A stretch of DNA of 64,000 nucleotides, taken from contig MZZL01000409.1 of assembly GCA_002749535.1 (NCBI GenBank), forward strand, positions 398 to 64,397. The letters are read 5' to 3'. Under the pieces are notes generated by a model. It ran no database searches, was not told the DNA's origin, and was given only the letters and a program-made list of their open reading frames with translations. Origin of the DNA: Apophysomyces variabilis. Lineage: Eukaryota > Mucoromycota > Mucoromycetes > Mucorales > Mucoraceae. Positions 1 to 11,571 of the stretch are shown here, piece by piece (the stretch's first letter is position 1; every line of letters starts with the position of its first letter). The position numbers were made by a program, and so were the translations under genes.

Positions 1-98
1 ATGGGTGAATAATGGGTGAATAATGGGTGGATAATGGGTGGATAATGGGTGGATAATGGGTGGATAATGGGTGGATAATGGGTGAATAATAGGTGAAA
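1..98. repeat. 11-bp minisatellite at the left end of the Tnp2 element
   Basis: Eight full tandem copies of an 11-bp unit (atgggtggata, with atgggtgaata variants) run from base 1 to 88 and fade into a degenerate partial copy. The array continues past the left edge of the window, so its full length is unknown. It overlaps the inverted repeat at 81-98 that pairs with 3177-3194. Short subterminal tandem repeats are typical transposase-binding sites in CACTA/Tnp2 elements; that role is inferred here. Confidence 0.9.
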
Positions 99-124
99 TG
101 TGCACATTCTGCGGTGGGGGAAAA

Positions 125-150
125 CAGGGGAAACGTGCACGTTTCCCCTG
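125..150. repeat. Perfect 26-bp palindrome, subterminal in the Tnp2 element
   Basis: The two 13-base halves, caggggaaacgtg and its exact complement, abut with no spacer. A related single half (gcagggga) occurs near the other end of the element at about 3201. It lies 180 bp upstream of the transposase start codon and could be a transposase-binding or promoter site; the function is inference. Confidence 0.8.
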
Positions 151-329
151 CAAAATGGGGGAAAATTTTCCCCGATTTTTCACCTATTTTCCCCGACCTT
201 TTTCCCATAGTGGTACGTTATTTGCGTGCAGGGTCTGTTATTGCACCTGTGAATCAGGGTACTGAGGGGTATGTACGAAAAAAGTAGACCGCAGTAAATT
301 GATCGTATATTAGCACACCTTCTAACGTT

Positions 330-3143
330 ATGGACCATACGAACGAGACAACAAGCGAGATAAACGCTTCAGATGAAGCTTGGGATGCTTTGTACGACGA
401 TGATACGTGCGAAGATGATGTGTTCATGGAAAATGACTGTGAAAATGGGGATTCAGACACTGATTCTACCATGCCAGAACCCGCTGTTGATCCTTCCGCC
501 GCTACAGAAGAAGGCCCGATAGAGATTGATCTCTCTACTCGGTTTGATGGGAACTTGACTTACTCTGAGAAAAAAAGCCTCGAGCTGTTTGTTCTTGCAA
601 AAGAACTCAATATCAGGCGGAACGCCTTAGAACGTCTCATTCAGTGGGTAAACGGATATGTAACTGATCCACAATTTGGTAATTAATTCATACAATAAGC
701 ATAATCAGCTCGGTTGAATAGCAGTACTAAATAATCTTCTGTTGTAGAGGGAAGAGACAAGCTTCTCTCAATTTATCGATCAAAAAAGCTTTTGCAGGAA
801 ATGTACCCTGTGAAGCCGAAGTACTTTGACGCGTGCGAAGACGGATGCCAGATGTTCAATGACGAACACACCCAGCAGTGCAAATGTGGCAAAGATCGTT
901 ACAAGGATCCATCCCGAGCAATACCTAAAGCTACCACGATGCAACTTCCTTTGTCCCTGCAAGTGGCGGCTAAACTGGCCAACCCCGAGACTAGAAAATG
1001 CCTTCGGTATCGGGTTGACAGAATTGCTGAACTGGGTAGGATAACAGATATCTTTGATGGAGAAGCGTACCAGGGTATCCGGCATTTGTTTTCTGGCGAG
1101 GACGACATAGCCCTTTCCTTGTTTGTCGACGGCTTCAACCCGTTCAAGAGGGGTGGATACAGCATGACGCTGATCATGGCAGTCATTCTTAACCTCAGAC
1201 CAGAGGAGAGGTAGGTGTTTTTTGTTCTCAAGCGGGTTCAAAGTCTCAACATAAAGTAGGTACAAGAAAGAGAACCTCATCCAAATCGCAGTTCTCCCTG
1301 GCCCTAAAAAGCCAAAGGACATTTTTAGCTTCCTGAAACCGTCTCTCTCAGAATTGAAGAGACTGGGTACAGAAGGAATGCTTGTGAGGACCACAACAGA
1401 GACGGTCCATGCCCGCGTACATCTGTTAGTGGCAGGTGGTGACATACCAGGTGTCGCAGACCTAATAAATCATGCTGGCCACACGTCCCTTTACGGATGT
1501 CGCAATTGCAAGGAGGAGGGGGAACGAGGAGAAACGGGCGGGATGTATTTCCCCGGAGATGGTAGCGAACCAGAGTTGCGTTCAGCCATTGAGTTCCTGG
1601 ATGGTGACAAGGTAAGGGTTATCATAATTGCTAATTGCTCTTCATTTAATACATAGGCTTGTAGGATTTTGGACTAAGAACTGGGACACCATTTGCCAGC
1701 CTGTCATCATTCCATGGATCTTTCTTTTTTGGCTTGGATGAGATGCACCTCATAGGTCATGGCATCGGCCATCAACTTTGGAAGATTGTCTCTGGAGATT
1801 ATGGGGAAAGCTGCCCGTTTTTCTTAAAGAAAGAATACAGAACGGCGATGGGCGCTGCCTTGATAAATGCTAAAAGGCATATACCAACAACGTTCGAGGG
1901 GTATTTCCTCGGTATGTATACGGATTCGATGAAACTAAAGAAAGTATTATAAACATGAAATTACATAGATATACAAGCTGGTTATGTCCGCGCTGTGGAT
2001 TGGGTGGTCTTCCTTTTGTACGTTGCACCCACATACCTTATCGAGCAGATGAGTCTGCAACAGGCCCAAGCCAGGAGAGACAAGAGGCTCGATGCTCATG
2101 TGTTCAGACAAGCAAACATTGCTCTGTCATCTCTCGTAAAGGCATGTAGCTTGGCTTTCCAGATAGAGATTGATAAAGACGAGATTGATGAAATCTCAAG
2201 GTAAGGGTTATTCAAAAAAAAACGCTTATATATTAAACGCCTTGTTAGGTGCATTAACTGCTGGCATGGTTTTATACGGAAGTACTTGCCGGTCAATGCT
2301 TTCACAATCAGTCAACATTACTTGGTGCACCTTGCAGAAGCCATCCGAAAGCTTGGCCCGCCAAGGATGTACAGCACACGGCCAATGGAGCGCATGATTG
2401 GTATTATGAAAAAAAGAATCACTTCTCATGCGTCTCCTTCCGTGAATGCCTCAAACGAGCTATTATATTATGCAGTAGCGATGCATTACGGACAGGCTGT
2501 GCCTGAAGATGACGAACAGGCTGAGGTGGATTCTTTGACCGTCAATATGGAAGGAGAGGATATCATCCTCAGAGTCCATTTACGGTCTGCAGCAGTCTCT
2601 GACTATGACCAGTACAACCTTCACCAACGTCTGAATCAATACTGGGACAGACACAGCGAACGTAACGACGGCAACCTGCAGTCCGACATACTTGTTGCAG
2701 ACCAGGTAATTGTCCGAGGGAACATTTTTTATTGCGAAGAGATGAGCAATCAAAGAAGCCATCGAAAATCAAACTTCGTCAAAATCACCACCGCCGTCGA
2801 TGCCAATGCCCGTCGTGGAAGAAATAGTGCAGTCAGCTTGGTGTGGGAAACGTTTTTTGGTGAGACCATAATGTTTTTCCAACACAAGCATGCAGGCACC
2901 AAAAAGATTTTATGCTTGATCCGGGTGCGAACAGACTTAAGCATGAACCAGTACGGTGTGATTAGTGGGGGCTTGCCCACTACAAATATTCCTAACACTA
3001 GCAGACTGTATGTGGTCAATGCTACAGACTTAGACTGTTTGGCAGGCATTCTGCCAAAAATTAATGATAGAAACAAAGGCTATATCATTTGGCCTGGCAT
3101 GACCAGGTATGATTTTAGATTAGGTAGTATCAATAAATTATAG
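330..3143 (+). CDS. Tnp2-like transposase (842 aa, six exons)
   Basis: Predicted exons are 330-678, 748-1210, 1260-1611, 1665-1911, 1978-2200 and 2249-3143; all introns are GT-AG, phases agree, and the 842-aa frame has no stop. The first 80 residues are very acidic. A Cys-rich stretch (YFDACEDGCQMF, then CKCGKDRY) follows, then the Tnp2-type core with VDGFNPFKRGG (Asp about residue 244), NLIQIAVLPGPKKPKD, CRNCKEEGE and DEMHLIGHGIGHQLW (Asp about 413). A DUF4218-like region follows, with FTISQHYLVHLAEAI from about 563 and RPMERMIGIMKKR soon after. The family catalyses cut-and-paste DNA transposition with a DDE-type nuclease; I did not assign the catalytic triad. The ATG at 330 is the first in frame after a stop. 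Confidence 0.8.
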
Positions 3144-3272
3144 ATTAGAAGTTCAAAAATTTTGCTAAGTCAAAAATTTCCCCTATTATTCACCTATTTA
3201 GCAGGGGAAGACCTCTTATGATTTTAATTTCCCCCATTTTCCCCGATTATTCCCCGACTTTTTCCCATAGTG

Positions 3273-3955
3273 ATATGAACGGCATTTCACGTAATTGAGA
3301 GAGCTAATATGGTGGCATAATTAATAGCTCCGTAATTATCTTGTTTGTGAGATGATCCAATGGACATTGATAACAAGATCAGCAAGTTGAGAACCATGGC
3401 TTCATTTAAGCAGCATGTAATCCTCCTCGCATGTATTAATATTCAGTAATTCAAACTATTTACGTTGACAATTATCATTGACTTTCTTTCATTTACTGTA
3501 AATGATATGTTTAATAAAGTTTAACCTTTACCAACTGCTTTTCCATACATCATAAAGGTATCTGGCGTTTTGCATGACACAAAAAGAATCGGCTACACTA
3601 TTTTCGCTGATATTTTCCCGTATCCTCAACTGTTTTAAGCGTTGGGTCGTTTAGAATTATCTTCTAATTAGTGAGATGGGTATCTATGTCTTCGTGATGG
3701 AGTTAAACTTGCCCCTGAACAAGAATACGTCTTTGATTCAAAATCTCTTATTGGAATCTTCATGGTTTGATTGGAAATCTTCAAAAACTTTTGAAAAAAC
3801 CTGCAGTGAGGAGGGACCTGGTCGTAGTACTGACTTTGCGCCAATTGAAATTGTTTTGCTCCAACCAATAGAAAGCACTCTATGTGGCTGGAAATGAATC
3901 TTTGTATGCCGAGCTTCGAAGTTGCTCCCCTTTTGTTTGAAAATAATCTCGTCAT
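3273..3955. other. Non-coding gap between two transposons
   Basis: AT-rich sequence with only short overlapping ORFs on both strands (3668-3955). No domain, tRNA or repeat boundary could be recognised. It probably holds the left flank of the decayed Tc1/mariner copy. Confidence 0.4.
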
Positions 3956-5400
3956 GTGATTATATGGAACCTTGAAGAGGCTCCATTAGATATACATGAT
4001 ATTACCTCGTTTGCTGTTGACATGTTTGAGGATAATGAACGGGATGAACGTGTTAAATTTGTTCATTCATGTGCCGCTATTTTGAGCGAAGGCTGGTGGC
4101 AAAGTAGTAGTCATGTGAACGATGCCTTTGTGCGTATGCACACATTGGCAGATGCTAGATCATCTGAGGATGCTGGATGGAAACGCTTAACAGGCCACGT
4201 TCTTTTTCCAAACAGACCGCGCATACAAGAAGAGCGTGAACAGATGACCAAAGCTAGAACGAGAGGTTCATATAGAATATATACTCCACAGCAAATCGAA
4301 AAGCTGTTTGATTTAGTACTTGAAAAGGACGAAGAGCAAAGGAAGCAGCGCTTATCACCGGTATTAATGTCCGAACCGCTCAATATTATGTTAAAACGTG
4401 CAATCTAGACGAAGAAATGTGTCTTGCCCGGAGTTCGGAGGACGCTTCGTACGACATGTTATGGTAAGCTGACTGAAGCTCACTCCCAATTTCTTGTATA
4501 TCACATTTATAAAAATCCGACTACTATCCTGATTGGCATAAAGAAAAGCCTATGTGAGGCGTTCGAAGAATTAACTATTTCAGAATCAGTTGCGTAGACA
4601 TTTAGTCAATAAATGCCGTATGACTTTCAAGGAATTTGAAAAGCTTTCTTCAGCAAGGAATTTTGATCGGGTGATAGCTTTGTAAAAGGAGAAAGTTGAA
4701 GAATGGGAAAAGATGCAAGATTTGGACTTCATAAAGAACTGTGTCTTTATTGACAAAGTTGGTTTCAATTTGCATACTCAAAAGAAATTTTGGTCGTTCT
4801 TTGAAGGGATCAGCAGCAAAGGGCAATGTACCAAGTGGAAAGGGAGTCACGATTACTACTTTATGTACCATATCTGAGGCTGAAATGATAGATATATATC
4901 TGAGAAAGCCTCAGACTACATCTGTGTCTAGAAAGAGAAAGCTAGATGGAAACGAAACAAAGACGGTTAATGGTCGGATTGGTACACGAACAGAGCACTT
5001 CCTGTCCTATATATCAGATGTGATGAACGTACTGGATAAACACGATATGAAAGGCCATTATATCGTGATGGATAATACACCTATACATACGCCAGCAGTT
5101 GTTCGCGAGCTCATTGAGAGCAGAGACTATAAATGTCTGTACCTACCGCCATACTCTCCGTTTCTAAATCCCATTGAAGACTTTTTGTTCAAAAGTAAAA
5201 GCAGGTATTGGTAGAAATGCACTGAGAGTTGATGACAGACTTACGGATCGGATCTGTGATTCAGTAAGTAAAGTAATGAGATGACACTGTCAAGCTTGTG
5301 TTAAGCATTAAATATCGTCCTTTTCTCGTTGTAAGAATTGGGAAAGGAATCTCTGAACTGGGCTTCATCAAAAAGCTGATTACCCAGGCAAGTAGCGAGA
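3956..5400 (+). pseudogene. Decayed Tc1/mariner-type transposase
   Basis: Pieces of one transposase lie in three frames. The N-terminal part (3956-4330) ends in a helix-turn-helix-like segment that only continues in another frame (GINVRTAQYYVK, near 4360). Next comes a frame carrying the first acidic motif FIDKVGFN (about 4748), then a shift near 4781 into the frame of 4741-5214. That frame has NFGRSLKG, HYIVMDNTPIHTP (second Asp) and LYLPPYSPFLNPIEDF (third acidic residue). After 5190 the end (GIGRNALRVDDRLTDRI) is again in a different frame. In-frame stops occur as well. The motif series is that of the DDE_3 superfamily used by Tc1/mariner elements. With at least three frameshifts it cannot make an active enzyme. 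Confidence 0.8.
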
Positions 5401-6264
5401 CTACACATATAAAGGTAAACCAGTTCGTTCTCAATCATTGTTAGTTGAGCAGCTTGATAAATCCTTGCAGGCTACATATGCAAACCCTACTACTTCTCAG
5501 CATCATACCAATGGTATCCTATTCTCTTTATGCAGGATTCTGCTTTATGATGAAATGTCATATTCCAGCGCTGCTGGAGTCAAGAGACAAGTCAGATGGC
5601 GAAGAGGAACAGTATGCAGTACTACAATATAACGGAGTTGGTAAGCCATGAAAGGAAATAAATTTTTTGTTGACACAGTATTTCTGGTTGAAAAAACAAT
5701 TCTTTAAACATAGAATCTCCTATACCATAATGATGATTGAACTCGTTTAGACAGTATTCCTTCTCTCCTAAACTTTTAATCAGAATAACACTCTGGCGAG
5801 CTGATAGCCATCTCTTTCGCCAATTGTGAAGAATGATATCTTTCAACGAGTCCGATAATAGATGGGTTCACTATGTCATTCAGAAGCCTATGTCTTTGGT
5901 TGCTGTGACGATATTTCTTGGACAAGATCTCGTGGTTCTCTTTCGATGTTTGAACGGTCGCATTGTTTTTTTTAACATGATGTTTCCAAAACATTAATAC
6001 CCTCTTGAATCAAAAGAAGAAAAGAGCTTCACAACTTACTGAAAGCGAATACATGAAGTCCATGAACGGTAGTAGCTCGTCAGCTTTGCGCTCAAAGTTC
6101 GTACGAAGCCCTACCCTGCGTTGCTTTGTCATAAGATAGACATCTGACTGTGGAGCTGATATCGTCCAGTTCGGATTCCTGTTCCTGGATTCGTTAATTA
6201 CTGAATAGTGGACGGTTACTTGGATTTGAGTAATTTTACCGTGGACATGTAGAATAGGGAATTG
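5401..6264. other. Unassigned degenerate stretch
   Basis: Contains overlapping short ORFs, two of them on the minus strand at 5622-5994. None shows a recognisable domain. Given the surroundings this is probably transposon debris, but nothing in the sequence proves it. Confidence 0.3.
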
Positions 6265-6433
6265 CTACGGGCACTCTCCTTTCGGGCACTGCCGGCTTTT
6301 TTTTTTTGGGTACTCCTAGTGTTTGGGCACTCCTCGCTTGCGGGGACATTCGTATGTTCTCCCGCACTCACTGAGTTGACTGGTAGAGGAGCCAAAATTC
6401 TGGGAGAAGAGTGCCCGAAGGGCGTGCCAGTAG
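6265..6433. repeat. Imperfect inverted repeat (foldback) beside MULE remnant
   Basis: The arm at 6265-6290 (ctacgggcactctcc then tttcgggcact) is the reverse complement, with small gaps, of 6410-6433; the inner ten bases ttcgggcact match exactly. A related gggcactcc motif also lies inside the loop. Similar gggacactcc motifs occur twice at 34605-34630 near the second MULE, so these could be decayed MULE ends. Confidence 0.55.
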
Positions 6434-6543
6434 TAATTCTCGTAGAAGAAGTACTTTTACCGCAGAAAGATGTTGTAATCACCATATGAAAACATATCTG
6501 CTGTGTCCTTTAACATGGTCAAACCATAATAAACATTGGACGG

Positions 6544-7180
6544 ATGGATACAGCAATGCGCAAACAACGAAAGCCTATGATTACTGCCAAAAATATTGAC
6601 GACAACATCATACAAGACCTTGTAGAGGAAGTGGGAGAAGATAATGGTGATATTGTTCGTTTCAACATTAGCTCGTTTACGCATGACGGAGTCATCTATA
6701 AAATTCAAATACAAGGTAACAGGGTAGAGTCATGCATATGTCAGGATTTTGTTTAGCATCGTCACGCCTGTGAGCATATGTTTCTTGTCCGTGAATGCTA
6801 ATAACTTCGTTCAAGTTTTGCAAAGTAAGTTTATATTGTTTTTACTATAACATTCTAATTTCCCAAATAGTCTCGCGAGAAAATTAATTGCCTGTTTCTG
6901 AGATAGTCCGCTCAGATATTATATCGTCGACGCCCTTATGTTCATCTTTTTTTCTTCAACCCCATCATCTTCAACGCGTTCACAGTCGGTGTCTCTGTCA
7001 AACCAACAAGAATCACTCCTTTCAAGAAGTATTCGCATAACAGATGCAATACGGCAAAATAGACAACCATTTACTGAGGAGGAACAAAGAAAACTTGATG
7101 GCTTCTTAACAGTCGTAGAAAGAATATTGACAGATAGATTCGTACCATCCAACAGCAACTTGGCCACTCAGCAGCGCTAA
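6544..7180 (+). pseudogene. 3' fragment of a MULE transposase (SWIM zinc finger)
   Basis: The frame from 6544 ends in a SWIM-type zinc finger (ESCICQDFV, stop, HRHACEHMFLVRE): the CxC...CxH pattern is complete but a TAG at 6754 replaces a codon where the related copy at 34.7-36.7 kb has Trp. The frame 6938-7180 supplies the C-terminus, ending SNSNLATQQR, close to GPNTNLSTQR in the other copy. The catalytic MULE domain is absent upstream. SWIM fingers close FAR1/MULE transposases and help bind DNA. This is a truncated, dead copy. Confidence 0.7.
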
Positions 7181-7689
7181 TGATTCTCTACGGGCAATGT
7201 CCTTCGCCAGCTTTATTACCCTTGTTTCCAGAACGTAGACCTTACTCACTTCTTCATTTGCAATACTTTCCTGTGCTCTTTCAAGCAATTGATGCACTTC
7301 GACTGCAAGTTAACTGTTCTGCGGTTGGTTACTACACCGCACAAGAACTTCCATTGCGCTGAATGTGCTCATGTTTGGGTACTGCTCCACCTCGTCTCAA
7401 ACCGGATTAGCGTGATTCTCTGGTACAAGCAGTATACTTTTATGATCTTTCCTTGTTGTACCTCAGACCAGGAACGGTCGCTGAACGCGCCCCGTCAGCG
7501 AAACAAAGTCATTGTTTCTCCAGAGCTATAGATTCCAACTACAGTTGGCTTTTGTCCCATTTCTTTCAACGTTTGCTTGGTCCTCTCTCTGGCATAGATA
7601 CTTCCCCCCTCCCTTGATTGACTCAGTATATTATTTCCCTTATACATCCTCTGCTTGCTTCGGTCTTTAAGTAGCCTCGATTTCCCGTC
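7181..7689. other. No recognisable feature
   Basis: Only short overlapping ORFs without domain signatures; sits between the MULE fragment and the LINE fragment. Confidence 0.3.
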
Positions 7690-8295
7690 AACAATGTCGG
7701 GATGCCCAACTATCGCCCCTGGACACGTTGTCTGATATCTATCCCCGCGCCAGCATTTTGCGATGGAAAAGGTTTTAAAATTATCTCTACTCTCGAAGGT
7801 ACACAGCGTGTTGTGGCGACTTTACCACTCGCGTCTCCCAAGCCGCCAACAACCGCACAACATTGATCCCAGCCCTTTTCCCTCACCGAATTGCCCGATT
7901 TGCGGACTGGTAGAAACAACAGAGCACCTTGTTTGGTCATGTCCGTTCAAACAACCAATATGGCAATGCTTAGCTAATTTTTTTTCTCTTCATCCCTTCA
8001 CACTTCACCTCTGCTTGGATTTTTACCGTTGATTTGCGATCCTTGGCAATGCAGGCGCACGCCTGTATCAACCTTTCAACTTTCATTGCCTGTGTCACAA
8101 TAACTATCTCGCGTTCGCATTGGGCTCTTGTATTTGATCAAACCCCTTTTCACCCCGCACAAGTTATCGGCGAAGCTATTCTTCTTCTAAGACGCATGAA
8201 AGCAGAAAACAAGTGTATACATTAGATTTGTTCACCTTAAATTTGTGACCGCCCTCAGCGGCACGTAATAAATTCATTCTACACATTAAAAAAAA
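7690..8295 (+). pseudogene. 3' end of a non-LTR retrotransposon (LINE), zf-RVT domain
   Basis: The frame 7763-8032 encodes a reverse-transcriptase zinc-binding domain: KVHSVLWRLYHSRLPSRQQ followed by CPICGLVETTEHLVWSCP, the usual CxxC...H...C arrangement near the end of LINE ORF2. The preceding motif ILRWKRF is in another frame just upstream (about 7750), and the following segment (SHWALVFDQTPFHPAQ) continues after a stop in the frame 8034-8225. The copy ends in an A-run (8289-8296). Only the 3' part is present, as expected from 5'-truncated reverse transcription, and it carries at least one frameshift and a stop. Confidence 0.75.
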
Positions 8296-8395
8296 GTATG
8301 GCACGGGAGTGGTTGAAAGTCCCGTGGCAATTTTTAGGCGTCTAATCCTCGCAGTTCACCTCTGAGCTGGCATAAAAGCATCAACACATAGCACG

Positions 8396-10557
8396 ATGTA
8401 TGTTTGCGATAAGGAAATGCTACACGGTGTACAGTCTGAAGAGGATATTTGGGCGGAATGCACAAGGATCATCCTTGGTCTCATTGGTAACCCTTTGCTG
8501 TCAGCCATAAAAGCCATTAAGTTATACTATTTAGAGGACAGCCTGGCAATGGAAGAGCGATCGATGACCCGCCGCACAAAGCGTGTGCAGTATACCAACG
8601 GGACACGAGAACGACTACGGTATAACAGTAAGTGATTCTTAACATCATCACCACTCTTATTAAGTAGGTTAGCTTTTATGCAGACAACCGATTCTTTGCC
8701 TGAAAGCGAATCTGTCAAGAGGAAACGAAGTTTTTCTGATAATATACGCGATCGTAAGATACAAAGACTGTCCACCAACCTAGCAAACGATATTGCAAAA
8801 TGTTTATCAGTAACAGATCATGGCGAAGGAACGAGACCGACTACATATTCTGGAGATGATGTAGACATGATGAACGGCAACTCGATCCATCAGACGTCAG
8901 CAACAACGAGACGGAATTCGCCCTGTAGGCTTTTCCGTAAAATACATCGGCAACCAGTCAGCGTTCGCAATGGTAGACGGCAAGAGAGAGTAACACCAGC
9001 GGATAGAAATTCCTTCCCTATCCCAACCTTACGGAGGATATCTTTAAGTGGTTCAGGAAGAACATATCCCCCAATGGATCTGGAGCAGTGGATTGCCCTA
9101 CAAGCAGAGAAACAACATATTAATGTACTGGAATATAAACAGAGACTATACGAAAAACAGAAAGAGCTACATTACCATTTATCACAATTGCACACAACCG
9201 ATCACAGCAAGACAGACACTGAGCAATTCAGAGATATCCGGCGAAATCTGGACATTATACTAAGGCTTGCAGATGAATTGAGCGGAGACCATTCTTTGTC
9301 GTTTTCCGTAAGTTTACATGTCGGTTAAGGAAGGATAATTTAGTTCATCTATTATATCACAAAGCAAATATTTCCGGAATGGAAGTTGTTTGAAGGCCAT
9401 ATTAACAAGTTGGCAGCTTATGTACAGGTAATAGACGCCAGACGATGTTGCAGTAACCAACGCCATTGGGCTTAGTCTATAGAGGATATGAGAAACCTGA
9501 TCTCACAAACGGTCCCTCGAACTGAAGATCTCCTTTTCGACATCAAACGCTTACAGTCCATTCTTGATGCCAAATCGTCGTTATACGGAGACAATCTGGT
9601 ACAGAATGGGTTAGAATGGAAAGCACTGGGAATGCCTGTGGATGAGCAGTTGCTTGCTGCAGTAAAAGGATGGTTCTATAATTTATGTATCGGTCTGCTG
9701 GGCGAGCTGGATATCGAGTGCTCCAAGCTCCAGAGTTTATTGACTGGTATAGATGAACTTGCAAGTAATCCAACAAGCGAAAGAGTAAGTAAAACAGTTT
9801 TTCTTGTCCTATGATATTCTAACGCCGTTTAGGTAATGCAATTCATCCTCAACGGCTTGGAATTTATCAGCGCGGCCATTGTTTTTATCGGCTTACCGTC
9901 AAATAAGCTAAATTTTGGATGTCGTGTCTTGGCAACCATCTATGGCCAATGGGTATCTAAAACTCTGGAGAACTTGAATGACATGCAGATAGAGAGGACG
10001 TCTCTCGACTATCCCTCTGCTGGTGGACGATCTAACCATGCTGACGTGAAAATGACCTCTGCCACGGCTCGGTCTCTTAGAATAGATATCCGGTTCATGC
10101 AAGCCATGGAAGGGATGGTACGGATTTTAGGATCGCTCCAATCGCTGCAAGAGATCAGCTTAAAAGATGACACAAGGGAAATCGGTGAAGACAAAGATTC
10201 GTTTGGCACGTTGCAGAATTTCACGTCGATGCTGGTCGAGCTCACTGTTCAAGCCATTGCTGTGATTGAAACTAGTCGTAGCCCTCATGTTGCTAGTACA
10301 TCGACAACCAAGTCAGCAAATATAATGACAAATCCGCGTATGGGCTTTATCTATATGCAAGAATCACTCTTATCGTTCGCGGAAAAAGTTGTGGAATTAT
10401 CAGGACGGGAATGGATTGATAGTCCCCGCATTCAAGTAAGATGCATTCTGCTGCAACTTTGCAACTTCGTTTGTTAACTGTATATACTTATTTTTCCCTT
10501 TTCTAGCGCCTCCGTGCATATCTTGAGGATATCGAAGCCGAAATATCATTAAGCTAG
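8396..10557 (+). CDS. Protein of unknown function (627 aa, six exons)
   Basis: Predicted exons are 8396-8627, 8673-9307, 9365-9427, 9485-9784, 9833-10435 and 10507-10557. All joints are GT-AG, phases agree, and the frame is open for 627 aa, so the gene looks functional. I do not recognise the family. The N-terminus (about residues 10-50) is helical, residues 80-190 are basic, polar and low in structure (Ser, Arg, Thr-rich), and from about 215 to the end the chain is predicted to be mainly alpha-helical, with a coiled-coil-like stretch around EYKQRLYEKQKELHYHLSQL. No signal peptide or membrane segment is evident. Such architecture suits a scaffold or cytoskeletal/nuclear adaptor, but that is a guess. 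An upstream start cannot be excluded. Confidence 0.65.
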
Positions 10558-11571
10558 TCTACTGTTCAGATTTGCAGAATTCATTTAGGACCATCATATA
10601 ATCAATTTTCATTAATGAACAGGAAAAGTTTTACATTGGCTAAAGACTTTGAAATGAGCACTGGTTCATAGCGGTATCGCTTCAAGGAATGGCTGCTCTT
10701 TGACTTCTCTAGCTTTCTTCCATTCATTCACTCTTCATTTACGTAAAGGGTTGTGTTGTACTTTTTGCTTCATTGTATATATTGTTCCATATCAATTATT
10801 ATATTGTCCTATTTGTGTATGTATTGTAGCTGTAAACCATCTATTGCTTTTGTAGCAATGGGTTATTTTTAATTTTAGTAATGAGAAATATTTAGACGGG
10901 AAGCACAGTTATCTTTCCCCTTCTTTGTCTCTGGTTCTCAAAGACATCTCCCACAAACACTGCATTTGGCCGCGCATATGAGATGGCTCATATTGCTTAT
11001 ATACGGGCTTTTTCATAGATCACCTTGCTTGCGCAAGTAGGCTTCATGTATTTTCACCCGGTAAGCGAAAGAACACATTGTCCCTTTCTAGGGAATATCA
11101 CATTCTCGCGATTCACAAGTCTCCTGCCTCGGTGGCTGCACCGATCCAAGCACGGGATGAGTACCTGCCGTACGGCAGAAGTACTTTTGGGAGAAGTAAA
11201 AAAGTATTAAGGGAACCAGGCCGTTTAGCAACCATGAATGCTGGCTTCAGTGAATTTCACCGCGACCAGAGGATCAAATTGGTCATAGTCAGAATCTCTG
11301 TAAATCATTTAGCTATATGTTGCATATTTGTTTATTTATTTACAAAGCCCTTTATTTTAGTGATTTCCTAAATGTTTATTTATTATAGCATTAAATAACG
11401 TTCAATAAGCAATAGATCGGAATCGCACGTCTTGTTTGCAACCGAAAAATCGAATCACCATGGCGTCATGGTTACAAAGCGGAGTTGTGACAATTAAAAA
11501 AAAAAGGCTCTTGGAAGCTTCTGCCCGTTTGCGTACTTCTTTTCCTTTTTGCTGACAAAGCTAACCAAAAG
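10558..11571. other. Intergenic region
   Basis: AT-rich 3' flank of the unknown gene and 5' flank of the glyoxalase gene. No RNA gene or repeat recognised; short ORFs at 11025-11371 have no domain. Confidence 0.4.

Larger units (their letters stand above)
81..3272 (+). mobile_element. Tnp2-like (CACTA-related) DNA transposon, apparently intact
   Basis: The transposase gene is framed by matching non-coding ends. An 18-bp inverted repeat (81-98 against 3177-3194) matches at 17 of 18 positions and begins ggtgaataata. A second motif, ccccgac plus tttttcccatagtg, is repeated in the same direction at 191-212 and 3252-3272. Runs of cccc and gggg dominate both ends. The outer left boundary may lie outside the window because the minisatellite runs off the edge, and no target-site duplication can be assigned. 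Since the reading frame is open and the ends are preserved, this is probably a young and possibly autonomous copy. Confidence 0.7.

Noticed and set aside
1..98. Tandem repeats as a CRISPR array or telomere
   Set aside because: The copies are directly adjacent 11-mers without spacers, and the unit is not a telomeric repeat; this is a eukaryotic genome.
780..1445. 221-aa minus-strand ORF
   Set aside because: It is antisense to exons 2 and 3 of the Tnp2-like transposase, which has clear motifs and consistent splice phases.
8302..8327. cacggga / tcccgtg hairpin as a terminator
   Set aside because: A 7-bp stem with a long loop, no T-run, and a eukaryotic context; it is more likely chance or LINE flank.
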